Shown here in pieces: positions 27,021-40,340 of a stretch of 64,000 nt of DNA (positions are counted from its first letter, which is position 1; each line of letters opens with the position of its first letter). Origin of the DNA: Stercorarius parasiticus. Lineage: Eukaryota > Chordata > Aves > Charadriiformes > Stercorariidae. Made by a program: the position numbers and the translations under genes. The DNA lies in the NCBI GenBank assembly GCA_013396915.1, contig VWZL01000525.1:306615-370614 (forward strand). Reading direction: 5' to 3'. The notes below the pieces were generated by a model, which had not been told where the DNA came from, did no database searches, and worked only from the letters and a program-made list of their open reading frames with translations.

Positions 27021-28249
27021 CTGCTATGAGTACCAGACTTTTTTTGCTAGCTCAGCTTCACGATCCTTGTGTTGAGGTGAACTTTCTTTTTTAAGAATAC
27101 AGCCAAAGAACACGAGATAGATGAGGAAGAAGACAGATTAGAAATAAAACTGATTAGAGGTGCCCCAGTAGTAAGGAGACTCGCATGATTGGTTTTTCCT
27201 TCTTGCCTACAGTTATCCATCTTCAATAATACACAAGTAACACGAGGCTATAACGAATACGGCACTGAATGAAAGACGACCGATTCAAGGGGTGACACCA
27301 CTGCAAGCACCCTTGAAGCAAGCTAACGGTGCCATCCGGGCTGCTTGTTTTCCCTCCCCAGCTTGAACGTGCTGTTTCTGAACAGAAAGCCTAGAAGAGC
27401 AAAGAACACACCAACAGAATTATCAAAAGGCAACTGGGGATCACGCGTTGTTGGGTCTTGCAGAGGAAGCTTATAGCTCTGCAGGGGTAACTACAGAATG
27501 GCATCATGCATCCAACACAGACTTTATTGGCTTAATTCATCTGACGTTCCGCTCAGAGATGCCTTAGAAATCCTTATCCATCAGCATCCTCGGAAGATGA
27601 TAGTTTTTGCCTGCCAGATCACAGTGCAAACTCCAGTTTATTTTCCATTGGTCTGGATGCAGAAAAGTATTCATCTGAGGACATAACTCTCGGGTGGCTT
27701 CTAAGTATAGAACTGCAGCATTTTGCTAGAGCCGCTAATGTAGTGCCCAAGCCTGGGTACTGCACAAACAGATCGATACAGGATGGCCTGTTCTCAAACG
27801 CACAAGGGTTTGTAACTCCAGGTTAACCATTAATGCTGACTTCAAAACAATGCAAATTCTGTACCTCAAGATCTAAAGTACATCAAAGACACTTACTCTG
27901 GAACACACAAGTAGCCAAAAAGGCTGCCAGTCCGCTGGGAGAGAAGACTGATCTCCCAACATCTAGACTCTTCATCGACTCTTGACCCAGATGGGCAACA
28001 GATGGATGAGAAACTTTACTTTGCCCCTCTCCCCACCCACAATACACCAATAAAGACAAACAGCATGAAATTAACACTACTAACAATATAGCTTAAGACT
28101 TCTAAGGTGTCACTTTGCTTAGCAAAACCAAACAAGACTGGCCATCTCTACTGAGGAAAGATTTTTTAAATAGTCTTTATAGACATGATTATCTGCTATT
28201 TGGCAATAAGTAGCAACAAAACCTTCAAAACATTGGGGCTGTACTGGGT

Positions 28250-29100
28250 CTAAGATTGGTTTCCATTAATGACCAGATGACAGCACAAAGCACACCCTCA
28301 ACAAGCTCCCAAACAACACAAAACCAGGAGGAACAGCTGACACAGAAGATGGTTGTGCCCGTTGAGAGGGACCTTGACAGGCTGGAGAAACAGGCAGACA
28401 GAACCTCCTCTCAAGTCCACAGGGAAATGCCAAGTCCTGCAACTGGAGACGAACCAGTTGACCTTGTTGACCATGAGCCAGCAGTGTACCCTAGAGGCAG
28501 AACGGGCCACCGGCACCCTGGGCTGCAGGACGCTGACAGCAGGTTGACGGTGGTGATCTTTCTCCTCTGCTCAGCACTGGTGAGACAGTATCTGAAGTCC
28601 TGTGTCCAGCCCTGGGACCCCCAGTTCAAGACAGACGGACTGGAGGAAGTCCAGCAAATGGCCACAAAGATCATTTTAAGGGTCCGGAGCACCTTTTATA
28701 TGAGGAGGGGCTGAGAGTTGGGATTGTTTACCCTGGAGAAGACAAGGCCCAGGGGCATCTTATCATTGTGTATAAGCACCTGACAGGAGGCCATAAAGAA
28801 AACCAAGCCAGACTCTTCAGTGGTATCCACTGGAAGGACAGGAGGTAATGGGCACAGGTTGAGCGTGGTGGTGTCCGGGGTTTTTCTGTTGGCTTGGGTT
28901 TTTTGTTGGTTTTTGTTTGTTTTTTTTTTTTAATTGTTATTCTGACAGTGGTCGAACACTGACAAGGCTGCCTAGGGTAGCGGTAGTGTCCACTCTTGGA
29001 CTGGCCAATGTCCTAGGAACCCCACTGTCAGCACAGGGGTTGGACTAGATAGTCTCCAGGGGTCCCTTTCAACCTCAATTATGCTGCGGTTCTATGATAT
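28250..29100 (+). mobile_element. Old CR1 LINE, ORF2 C-terminal part to 3' end
   Basis: Consensus blocks in order on the plus strand: AGAGGGACCTTGACAGGCTG, GTTGACCATGAGCCAGCAGT, TCTGCTCAGCACTGGTGAGA, TGTGTCCAGCCCTGGGACCC, then GGTTGGACTAGATAGTCTCC and GGTTCTATGAT at the end. Numerous indels destroy the frame. A G/T-rich tract (28876-28932) replaces part of the 3' region. It is antisense to ASXL2. Confidence 0.9.
28876..28932. repeat. G/T-rich low-complexity tract within CR1
   Basis: Runs of T broken by GG/GGG (GGGGTTTTTCTGTTGGCTTG and onward, ending in a T run). It looks like expansion or a replication-slippage product inside the older CR1. Confidence 0.8.
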
Positions 29101-32100
29101 AGATCTTCCTCAAGTGACCAAAAGAAGCCGATTTAGTCACTGAAGGACTGAAGTTAAAGCATCACCACAATTTTATGTTCCCTGCGCTTTCTAGCTGACC
29201 AGGTTAAATCCACCGGAGGCGTTTCCCAAGCCAAGCCGTGAACCACCTTCCACAGACTATTGCGAGTGCAAACCAATGCACGGCAAGGAACGGGAAACTT
29301 GCAGAAGACACGAATACAAAGTCAACACCGTGGGTTTAGGAACTTCACTCACAGAAAACTGGGAGAGTATTTTGAGGAAAATAAAACAAACCAAGAATCA
29401 TTCCACACTTGCCCTTTTTCTTTTTATGAATTTTCCTTAGCCATCTGTTATGGACTATTGTTAAGACATTATTGTGATAGATTAATTTGATTAGATAATA
29501 CACACACTCTTAAAATGATAGGAACAGCCTTCAGAAAGTACCTATGGAAGTAGTGATCCATGTAACCCAACCAGCTACACAGCAAGAAGGGATTTCAGAC
29601 TTTCACTTACGATAACTGGAAACATGGGAAGGAGGGAGAGGAAGTTGCAGAAGCATGCAGGAGGGGAAAAATATTCAAAAAGCTTACCATTCTCCTCCTC
29701 CATCTCAAAGTAATGGAAAAACTAGCACATGAAGTTGCAAGTCTAACAAAATATAGCAAGTTATGATCAGGAAGAGCAGTACAGATTCAAAGTTGATTTT
29801 GATCCGAATGGTTATCTAACTTTGACACATAAGGCATACCCGCAGAAAAGGGTGCTCACATTCACTATTCCTAGCCCATAAAATAGGCATTGAAAACCCT
29901 TTCATCATCTGCAAGTTCAAGAAGACATCATATAAGGAAAGATAAAACACCGCCACTATTGCAAAACCATGAACAGGAACAGGTCATTGTCAAAAGGCTT
30001 TTGGATCACTGAAACCATTTTATCTTGTGAATACTAAGCAATTAGGTATGGCTTAAATAGAACAAAATCATGAGAATGGTCCGAGATTTGGGAAACACGT
30101 CTGATACTTAAACTCAGTCTAGACAAGCTCATCTGGAAAAACAACTTTCCTGGCTGAGCGGCCACGGCTTCTTCCAACAGCAGAAAGTTGGAACCGAGAG
30201 ACTTGTTTATGGTGGTCAGATGCTTCCCAGAAACCTCAAAGCACACACATCTCCCGTGCAGCCTCATCCCCGACCAGACCCAAGGACAAACCAGAAATGA
30301 AGAGGTTGGACAACCCACCCCTCAAAGTGGTCAGGGGGCTCCAAGTCAGAAGTCCCGTCTGTTCCAAAGGCATGCAGCCCCCCAACAAATAACTGTAAGC
30401 AGCATGCCAAGATCCACAAATACCCCAAACAGGGGTCATGAACATCTAAATCTGCACGAGCCACCCACTGCAGGGCTGCTTCCCATCCATCACAACACAA
30501 CTGGCACGCTTTTATCCACAACTGCCTTTAAGGAAGGGGCGCAGAGGCCAATGATAGCCCAGTGGCATTAACCCCAGCGCTGGTCCACGGCCATCGCGGC
30601 TTCCTGTGGTTTCGTTAACTTTAGCTCATCCTGCACTGTAGGATCAAGTTTCTTATGTTGGGCAACCAGCACCACAGGTGAAACCGATAAAATGACTAGC
30701 TTTGGCTACCCGGGACCAAGATTAATGTGCACTGACCTGATATCAGTTGTCATCTCATGTTCTTTAAGAAACTCGTTTAATACTCACTCCCAGCCTACTT
30801 AGATAAGCAAAGCAGTTCACACCTTCAGATGCAGTAATAACTCCGTGCTGCTTTACAAGCTGATCCAGAAGAACCAGGTACAAGGATTAAAGAGACTCTT
30901 AAAAAAAATAGATACACTTTAATTACCTTCTCCTCTCTCTCCTGCCCTTTTAATCCCATATCAGATCTACACCTGAGCCCTTTTTTTAGTTACTGTGTGT
31001 AAATAAATAGAAACAACTACTACTACTACCTGCACAGAACTGAATTTGAGCAGCATTTTGAAGTTAAGTCAGGATTTATAAGCTACGTTCATACTCTGCT
31101 CAGCTTCAGCCAAGATGAATCCAAAGAACAAAGCTGCAAGTGCCAAGTGCAGTTATTGAAAAAACCTCATTACTGGAACCTAGCTATAACTACAGAAAAG
31201 TGTCACCGTTCAACATAGGTGAAGCCATATACTTGAGGTGGTGTGACTGATGCTCAAATTATGCCGCCTTAGGTGTTGAAATATTCTAGTTGGCTCATTG
31301 TTAACAAAAAACATTCTGTAGTTTTATATACATCTCTTATAGTATGCGTTGCTTTGCACCCTGAAGCTGTCCTGGTTTCTGCAAAGGTTTCCAAGAAAAC
31401 AGGATCATCAGAAGAACAGATATTTCTTAATTTCACATCTTGGAAGAAAGGCGGCTTTCTTACCCTTACACTCTTCATGGTGCCATTAAATTGAAAGCAT
31501 TACGTTTCCGAAGCAAGGCAGGCAGCTACATCAAGTGGACCCAGACAAATGAGTCCCCCACGAGCACCAGCCTCCCACACCACAACAGTCTCCAACAACA
31601 CACGTTACAAACCTCTGCTCTTCCGAGCAGCTCAGTTCTCCCACGTTTCCCAGATATCACTGATTTACGAGCACTGGCAAGAGGGGAAGAAGGTGTCGTG
31701 CCTCAAATCTACAGCAGAATAGGCAAAGCCGCATTTTACCCAGGCTGTTACAGAACAAAAACATAAGCTTCAATTGCATCCAGACTGAAGCAGGTATCGG
31801 ACATGTTTCTTTATTCTTTAGCTAATGGGAGAGAACTGCGGGGCAGTTTAGGTGTACCAGAGACCAAACATACGCAAGGGAATAACAGGAGTCGGGGCTC
31901 TCGCTGCTGCATGAAATCCTTGTCACTACAGTATCCCTTTAAAACGGGTAATTCTGCAATGTGTGATAAAACCAGGGAAACACCCGAGCGGAAGATGTTT
32001 CAAGGCATGAGATAACTATAAAAGGAAAGCAAATTTGACACTAGAAATTACTTCAAGGCTCATGTGTCTTATTATCGTTTTGCTGAACTCAAGCTCAAAG

Positions 32101-35100
32101 TCCATATTCTGCTTCCAGGTCCCAGGTCGAGCTACTGCAACGCGATCCAGAGGAACCCCCAGCTCTGGCCATGCTGCCTACCAAATCTGAACTTGCTGGT
32201 CAAGTCAGTGATGAGGACAACCAGGTCCCAACCAGCAGGACAGAGGAGGAGGAAGGACAAGGGTGGGGAGGAGGATGGGGTTGGAAGTGCAGTGCCAGCA
32301 CACATCTTCTCATGGGTGGCCCAGTCCAGTTGGGAGCAGCTTCCACCCCAGTGCTGGACCTCAGAGAGGACCCACGGCAACCATCCGCGATGCCTTTGTT
32401 AAGGCCGGTGGCCCCAGCACGGGGGACAGGAACCATCAAAATCAAAGAGCTCACATAATAGAAGTTTACAAGAATCAGCACGCTGATGTATCAGCGTTAA
32501 GTGCAAATAGGAGGGGTTTAAAAGGGAAAAACAAACCAACCAGCCTCTAAGCACGATTATCTGGGGTTGGCTGCTTTGGGAGTAGTTTGGCATGTGTTTT
32601 CCAGCATTGTTGCCCCCAAAACCAAAACAATCTCATCTCTACATCAAAGCTTTCACCTCGTTTTTAGAAATCTTTTAGCATGAAGTCAACAACCCTGCTT
32701 GCTCTGAGCCCCAGGTAACGGCAGTCTGTCCTCAAGGGGAACTCCCCAGCGCCACGGCAATTCCCTCGTCCTGCAGAGCCGAGCCGCGGGATAACACCCT
32801 CTAAAGGAGAGACCCAGACTGAGCGAGAGGGATGACTGTCCCCACAATTACATCTGTGGTACTGGACACGGGTACAGCCAAGGTTTTGCTCTGAAAATCC
32901 ACCAAACACTGACCCACGCATCACGGAATCAAACCGACCAGTGTTCCCAGTGCTATTTAAATCAACGCAGTAAAGAGAAATGTGTCTTGGGCAAAGTGTC
33001 CTGCAAAAAGAGGGACATTTATCTCCTCTGAACTGCACCCCAAGTCTCTCCAGTGAGGAGAAATCTTTGGTTACACAGCGTTATATCTTTGGTTTAACAG
33101 AGTTAAAACTGTTATCTTCTCATACAATACGAGACAGAGCAGATAATCTCCCCATTTTGGGTTTTATTCCTTTCTTCACTCCTTTGACAGAAGAGGAGGG
33201 AAACCACAGGAAGATATCTTAAAGCACAAGAGCAAGACAAAGGGCTGGGATTATATCGATCGGCTGACGATTAGCTGAAAACAGCTCAGAAAGCAAGCAA
33301 CAGAACCTCAACTTACACCTCTGGGTTTAGCCTACACTTGTCAGTAAGAGCAAGGTGCTAACTTGGCACTTGTCAAACATTTGTCTCCAGCACGACTACT
33401 AGAAGAAAGCCCACCACCAAACAGATATCTGCTTCCAGGGAAAGTGCAAGCAAGCCCGAGTGACTAAAAGCAAATCCATGGAGTATGGCCTTCCTCTTCC
33501 CGAAGCAGGAGTAATGGGCAGGGAAGGACAGAAGGAGTAAATTTAAGAATTGAGAGAAATGGTTCTAACTGAATTTAAAAAAAAAAAAAAACAAAACAAC
33601 TCAGCTGTGATAAAGTTACCAGCTTATGACAACTCGCACTGTTCAACAGAACATATTATCCTGAGCATCTTCCGCAGTTACATTTCTAGGGAGGACAAGC
33701 TACTGCGTGACAGCTTCGTAACTCAAAGATGAAGAATTGATTATTCAGAGGCAGGGGGACTTTTAGATGGTAAAAGCTGCCAAACTAATTTAAATGAATG
33801 TGTGTGAAAGAACACAGGCAAGCAAGTCTGCTTGACACAGGAGGCAAGGCAGGATCTCCGTCTCCTAAGTAGCTCTGGAACAAACAGGTTTTTCTTTAGC
33901 TGAAAAGATTTCAGAGTCTTGGCACCAGCAGTGGTCTCTGCGCCGGATCATGAATCCGGGAAGGGCTGCGTCTTCCTCCCTCCCCCACTCTGTGGCCGTC
34001 ACCCTGGGGACCCCTGAAGCTCTTCTACTTGTTTTGAGCCTAATACTTGCTTCTGTAGCTGAAGTGCAGGTCTTAAGCGTCCCGCATGCAGCTGTGAGCC
34101 GATCAGAGACGGTGTTCTGCTGCACCAAGCCTGTCTTTGACAAGCTTGCCCAACACCCAAGTGAAGGTTTAGTGCCTTTGTGACACACGATGCTTCATGG
34201 CTTACTTCATACCACAAATGCAGATGCAGACAACGCAATACTATTTGCTTTTCATCCTACCAGTGCGCCTGATGGGCACCAAAGGGCAGAAAATGCTGTT
34301 TCTGGGTACACCCCGCCCATATTTATCTCACCTCTTATCTGCATAAGGGAAAGCTCAACAAAAGCAGAGGGGACCTTCGGGACGTCCACGTGGGAAGCCT
34401 TGCATCTTATGATGCATCAGCCAACGTTCAGGCCTATGTCATTGTGCTGCATCATTTGCAGAAAGCTCTGTCAAGCAGCCCTATTCCCATGTCAGTGCTC
34501 TTCATTACTAGTATTTCCAACAGTTCAGTGAAGCTTTCTAAAATAGGTGTCTGTACCACTCAACTCCACACCAGTCGGTGCCCCAGCAAAGTGCCACCAC
34601 ACCACAGCTCCGCTGTCAGGCACGGGGAACTCGCCAGAGGCCAAGCTTTCCCGATGCCAACTGCCCGTTCACGCCTCTCTAAAGCCACCGGATCGTAATT
34701 AGGCTGAACCTGATGCAGAAGCAATCTACGATTCCTAATTACCTGTTCCACATTTCACATTGCAAGCCCCTAAAATTTTACCGAGAATAAAACTGTAGCA
34801 TCTGGGAATGTGACCATTCACACTAGCAGGAACAGCGGAGCAAAAAAAAAAAAAGCAGTTCTGGCACAGCCGTTTCAGTCTTGTCTGTCAGCAGTCCTCC
34901 CCCTGCCTTTTCATACCCTCGCTGCCCTGCCTAGTTATTTGTGGCTCTTGAAAGTTGGAAGAAAAGGATTTTCTCAATTCAGCTCAGCTTTCAACACTCT
35001 TCTGTACAAAGAATTTCTACAGTTCTCGTTATGGTCTGGCATTTTACTTACAAAACAGAAACATTACGTTTCAGAAGGACTAACAGCATCCATGTTAAGT

Positions 35101-35873
35101 TTTGTTGAAGCAGCGCACGACCACTTCCCCCACCCCAAACGTGCCACACCACCAAGTTATCCACATGTCTCCATTGCATCCCTATCTTTCCATCTTTAAG
35201 TGCCAAAATGAAAAAAGCTAATAGAAAACTATACTGTTAGAAACTACAAGCTGGAAAGGCGGCTTTAACGCTTCCACTGCTGTGTCCTTTCCAGCAGATT
35301 ACATCAGGAACCAGCTCCTTCCAGTTAGTCTCCACGCAAGGTCTTCTGGAAATATAGCAGTCGCTGAACACCACCAAAGGTTTAGTGCTGATTGCTGGGC
35401 AAAGGAGGATGAGGATTATGGCTGGGAATCCACTCCGTTTATCAACTGAAATTAATCAACACCTTCATTCCTACGTACCAAGGTTCAAGGTTAGTTAATA
35501 GCTTCCGAGCGTTCTCAGGGCAGCAAATTAGCATGCACCTCACCGAAACACAGCTACGGCGCAGGCAAGGAGCGCCTTAGAAGGCTGCAATGAATCATTC
35601 ATGAATACAGGAGCTGAAACCCTTGTTAAGGGAATTAAAAAAAGACATCCCCTCCCCCAGATCCATCCAGCACAGAACGACTCTTACGGGGTGATACTGT
35701 TAAGTTTTCTTTTCCAGCTCCCCCTTTGCCAGCAGTAGGAGTTGGCTGTACTTGACAATTTAAGCAAGTTTTAAGTGATCGGTTCTGCCCATGTAACTAT
35801 GGCCGTGTATCATGCCAGTATTCAAAATTACGTAGGATAAAAGCTTCACGGAAACTTGTGTTTGAAGTGGCCA

Positions 35874-35947
35874 GGGGGGGTTGCTTGTTTGTTTTTGTTG
35901 GGGTGTTGGGGGTTTTTTTGTTGGGTTTTTTTTTTTTGGTTGGTTGG
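35874..35947. repeat. G/T-rich tract with G-quadruplex potential
   Basis: A run of seven G, then T-rich spacers with GGGG, GGGGG and GGG clusters, then TTGGTTGG. Four or more G-tracts on the plus strand (the ASXL2 template strand) could fold as a G-quadruplex. Confidence 0.75.
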
Positions 35948-38375
35948 ATTTTTACAGCATCTGTCCACCGAGGTTTAAGCAAGAGATTCTCCACGACTGG
36001 ATACGAAAGAGCACCTTAATCCATTCACGTTTTCAGCAAGCTTTGGTAAAAATGCACTCTGGAATTCTTGCTATTGATTACTCCCTTATAGAAAGGGGGA
36101 ATTAAAATTGGGCAACCTAATGCTGTAAAGGTCATCATCACTTACACTCGGGCTTCCTCCTGGAAACAGGATTTGAACTTCGTGAAAGCCGTGAATCCAC
36201 AGCAACTCGAAGAGCTCTTGGCTCAATCCCCCGCGTGCTCTGGAGGGCCAGGCAGCAAGACCTGCTCATTAGGTTACGTCTCAGCCTCGCATCTAACATG
36301 GACCTCTTACCTCCTGGCCATGCCCTTCTAGGAAGAGAATTCCAGCTGCAGCCACAGAAGCCAGCAATAGCTGCAAGTTTCCTTATACGCTCCTTCAGCA
36401 AGAAATAATCTTTATGCAATGCAAATCTTTGACAGCAAAGTGGGTCAGCTATAAAAAAACCAACGTGTATGTGAAATTCCTTTTCAGTCCATCAGTGTGG
36501 GAGCAGGGCTGGGCAGAGGCAGCGTGCAGAACACCGGCTCGCTCTGGCAGGAACGAGAGGAGCGAAGAGGGGGACAGAAGGACTTGACCTAGATTGCAGT
36601 ATCTTTAATACTCATCCAATTAGCCAAATGCTATTCAAGGTTTTAACCAGAAATGAGGTCAAGAAGGAATGGACAATTCCATGTCATTAGAAACCAAGTG
36701 CCATTAAATGCCAGTGCGCGTTATCATTTTATGCAGCATTTGGGACTGTGGCGTGTCACACCATTTTTAAACGTGTTTGAACAGCAGTGTGAAGAGGCGA
36801 GACCCAAGGGTCACGCTTCCCCTCGAGGACCCCGTTGGGCAACTGCACAACTCGGAGCTCAGCGTGAACTTGCAGGAGGCCACGGGAGGACACCAGGCTA
36901 CGTACGCTGCCACAGCAGTTCCACTGACGCTCACGCCTTGTTTCTGCTGAGATGCACCACTGGAGAGGCGAGGCACAACAGGGACACAGGTCTAACGCTG
37001 TATACTGCTATTCAGCACAGACAGCAACCAAAATCGGAGTATTTTGTGTAGTTGTGACTGTTTCATTTCAAGGATACGGCTGAGAGGAAAAAGTGCTGCT
37101 TCAAATAAATGATTTCTGGATTTGTGAAAAACTTGTCCAAGGAAAGACAGCATGACCACCCCCATGCTTCCACCACCTTCCACCCAGATGCTTGATAAGC
37201 TCATCTTTAAGTGAAGAAAGAAGAGTTTGAAAGAAGCTTGACAGGGCTGTATCAACCTCAAAGACTGGAAGAAGTCTGTTGTCTAGGATAGATTTTTGTG
37301 GGCCTAACAAGAAGTGACCATCCCTACAAAACAGTTCAAGGCTTCTGGATTTGAAGCTGAATCCCTGAAGTTAGGTAACAGCAAACAAAGTGGAAAAGCA
37401 CCTTTGAGGCACGGGCTTGTGCCCAGAACACCTTCGGCAATAACACCCATATGGGATGGGAGAGGGGCAGAAGTCTACCAGTGAGGACTAACAGAGTGGC
37501 CTTTTCCAAAAAAACGCCCCTCTCCGTTACGTCTCAAGGTTTGAGAAGGCTGAGAAGTTACACAGTAGCGATCTAAAAGTGACATGAGAAGGTCCCAATT
37601 ATTAGCAAGAGACAATTATTACACCAGACTTGCTGAACATTTTGGCTCCTACACACAGCGCAAGAGTTCAGGATTTGGCTGCAAAATACCGCAAAGTTAT
37701 CATCTTTGCGCATATGTATGTGCATATTTACGCTTTTTTTTTCCCTGCAAGTATAAATGATCTTAAGCTCCCAATAAGTAAATTAAATTAAACTAAATTA
37801 ATAAGTTAAAGCCCTGTAGTCGTGCCTACATTTAGCTAGTGAGAGGAGAGCACGGGACCCACAGCACGGTGGGTGCAGGTCACTGGTTCCCAAGAAAAAG
37901 GTAAATGGCAACGCAACCGGAAAGCAAACATAGAAGAGGTCGGAGTCCCGGAACCTGTGCGCAGCAGCCCGACAAGGAAGTCTCAAGAATAGCCAGTCCT
38001 CAGACAGCCACCACGGGCAAAGAGCTGAACTGAAGCCAGCCCCTCAACCAGCAGCACTGCTGGCCCGTGAGGAGTTTTCAGTATTTGTATATGAAAGCAC
38101 AGGCACGTTAAAACCAACGCGACCAGCAACTAAACTTAGACAAGTTATTTTACTTAACGTACTGCCAAGAAACTGCATTTGTCTCTAGTGACTGAATGTC
38201 CTATTAAAACACCAGATTTCTGCGAGCTGAAGCGTCCACGCTGATGCTGAAAGATGGTCCTGCACCTCTGGCTCACCTCCCTTCCTCCGGGCTGCAAAGC
38301 CACGTGTGCCGGCAAAGTGGTAAACAAGATCAGGGATCTAATCCGAGCTAAAAATAATTTTACCTTAAAAAAAAA

Positions 38376-38395
38376 CAGACACACACACACACACA
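38376..38395. repeat. (AC)n microsatellite
   Basis: About nine AC dinucleotides following an A-run, within intron 1. Confidence 0.85.
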
Positions 38396-40054
38396 GAGAA
38401 GGGTTTTACGATTGAGTTTTCCAAGCAGCTTCACACACTCCTGTGGCAGTAGAAAGAGAGGGCAGAGCCGACACACACCTCCCCATCCGGCAGCAGCTGG
38501 AACAGTCCATAACCCAGCCTTTGACCCGCAAACATCACGCAGGACCTGCAGGAAGCGGGTAACTGCATCTCCTGGGGGTGCCGGCCTGGGATCCTGCCCA
38601 GCTTCGTCCTCCTGCTAAGGCAGGGAGAGTCCAAGAAGGAAAGTAAGAACCAAGCATTCGCAACAGCACGCGGTACACACAAAACCAGCAAGTTGCAGGG
38701 TGCAGTTTATGGATTTGTTAATACGTAGAGCACCATACTTCTCTGTCGGTTTTGATGCAATAAGGTCTGAACGCAGGATCGTATTTAACACCTTAGGCAC
38801 ACACTTGCAGGCTGTTTTTCAAACTCAAGGAGCATGCTGGGAGCCAAGGCCACCGCAGCTATTTTTACCCCGTGTATCCGACCTCGGGTGCCCGGGCTAT
38901 GATGCATGGGGTCAACAACCGCACGTTCAGGACAATCTGGAAAGATCAGCTTGATTTGCACTCCTGGTTGCCAGAGGTGAGACAGCAAACCTTTTAGCAC
39001 AGCACTGACAAGAGACATCACAGATTGTTCCGGCTGGACAGGTATTTATGAAGTCTCCAACTGAGAAGCGTCCTTAGCCATGAACATCATAACAATACTT
39101 AAGGCTGTTTAAATGTACCAGCCCAACTGAAGTCACCAGAACATGCACCAACTGAGCATAGCTACTACCAACCATGAGAAAAACCTTATTTACAGCAACA
39201 TTCAAGAACTCTACCTTCTTCTAATAATTAAGGGTGTTTAAAAAACCAAATCAGGAGAATATCAATACTACTGCAGCTTTTAAGGTTTGTCCTCCAATAA
39301 TTAGAGCCAGGAGAGGATTATCAACCTTTTTTCCTGTAGAAAAACAGTTACTACCTCATGTTCTTTTACCCTTGCCGGAAAGAAGGGCTCTCTCTCTTAT
39401 TTCAGCTTTCGCGTTAGTCAGAAAGCTGAAGCAGAGACACCATGGGAAATTTGTTGCCTACTGACCTGACATGAGAAGAAACACTATGGGCCTTCACTTG
39501 AAGTTAAAGATGAAGTTATTCATCCAGCTAATCTTCCCTTCTGAAGGGGAATCTCCCAGAACAGAAGCTCTTACAGCTCCTCGCAATCTCATCTGAATAC
39601 AGTTCGATAGACCTTGAAATGCAGAAGTCTCTCGTGTTACCATAAGAGAGGGTTGTTGAGCGTTGGCGAGATATTCACGCTGTCTGGCAGAAAACCCGGG
39701 TGGCTGCTCTGAAGTCGGTGCTCAGGCACGTCTGTCTTACCCCAAACTGCTGCTGCAAGCCTTCCCCTCTGCCTGGGAGAGCCAGCAGCGAGAGGTAAGG
39801 CTGCTGAGCTACACTAGGGGTTTTTGTTTTGCTTTAAACACTGCAACCAAGGCTTTTGCATTTCACTGCATCCATTTTGCCGCCGGTAGAGAAGGCAAGC
39901 AGCAGAAACGCTTTTCAGCGAGTCTTACATGTCAGCACTGGTGAGCACTCTTTGAGAGACTGGAGGTTTAAGTACAGCTTAAAAAAAAAAAAAAGGCAGC
40001 TGTACAGCAGGTAGCAGCAAACTGCTGAATCTGTCAGCACAGGAGGTGGCTTCT

Positions 40055-40340
40055 TCATAGAATGGTCTGGGTGGGAAGGGACCTTTAAAGGCCATTTAGT
40101 CCAACCCCCTGCCCTGGGCAGGGACACCTCCCACCAGCCCAGGTTGCTCCAAGCCCCGTCCAACCTGGCCTTGAACCCCTCCAGGGATGGGGCAGCCACA
40201 GCTTCTCGGGGCAACCTGGGCCAGGGGCTCACCACCCTCACACCAAAGAAGTTCTTCACAAGATCTCATCTCCATCTCCCCTCTTGCAGTGGAAAACCAT
40301 TAATCCCTCATCGAGTCCCTCCCCAGCTTCCCCCTTCAAT
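40055..40340 (-). mobile_element. CR1 LINE 3' fragment
   Basis: TCATAGAATGGTCTGGGTGG opens the reverse complement of the CR1 3' end. It continues through GGGCAGGGACACCTCCCACC, CCAACCTGGCCTTGAACCCC and CAGGGATGGGGCAGCCACAG to the degraded CCCTCCCCAGCTTCCC. It is nearly identical over its first 200 bases to the 698 copy. Orientation is gene-sense. Confidence 0.95.

Noticed and set aside
32100..32450. GC-rich overlapping ORFs on both strands as a possible exon
   Set aside because: No recognisable domain and no paired splice sites keeping a frame; likely GC-rich intron.
36138..36300. Possible tRNA or tRNA-derived SINE on the minus strand (AGTTCAAATCC resembles a B box)
   Set aside because: The flanking bases do not form a T-arm stem, no A box sits at the right distance, and no acceptor stem closes.
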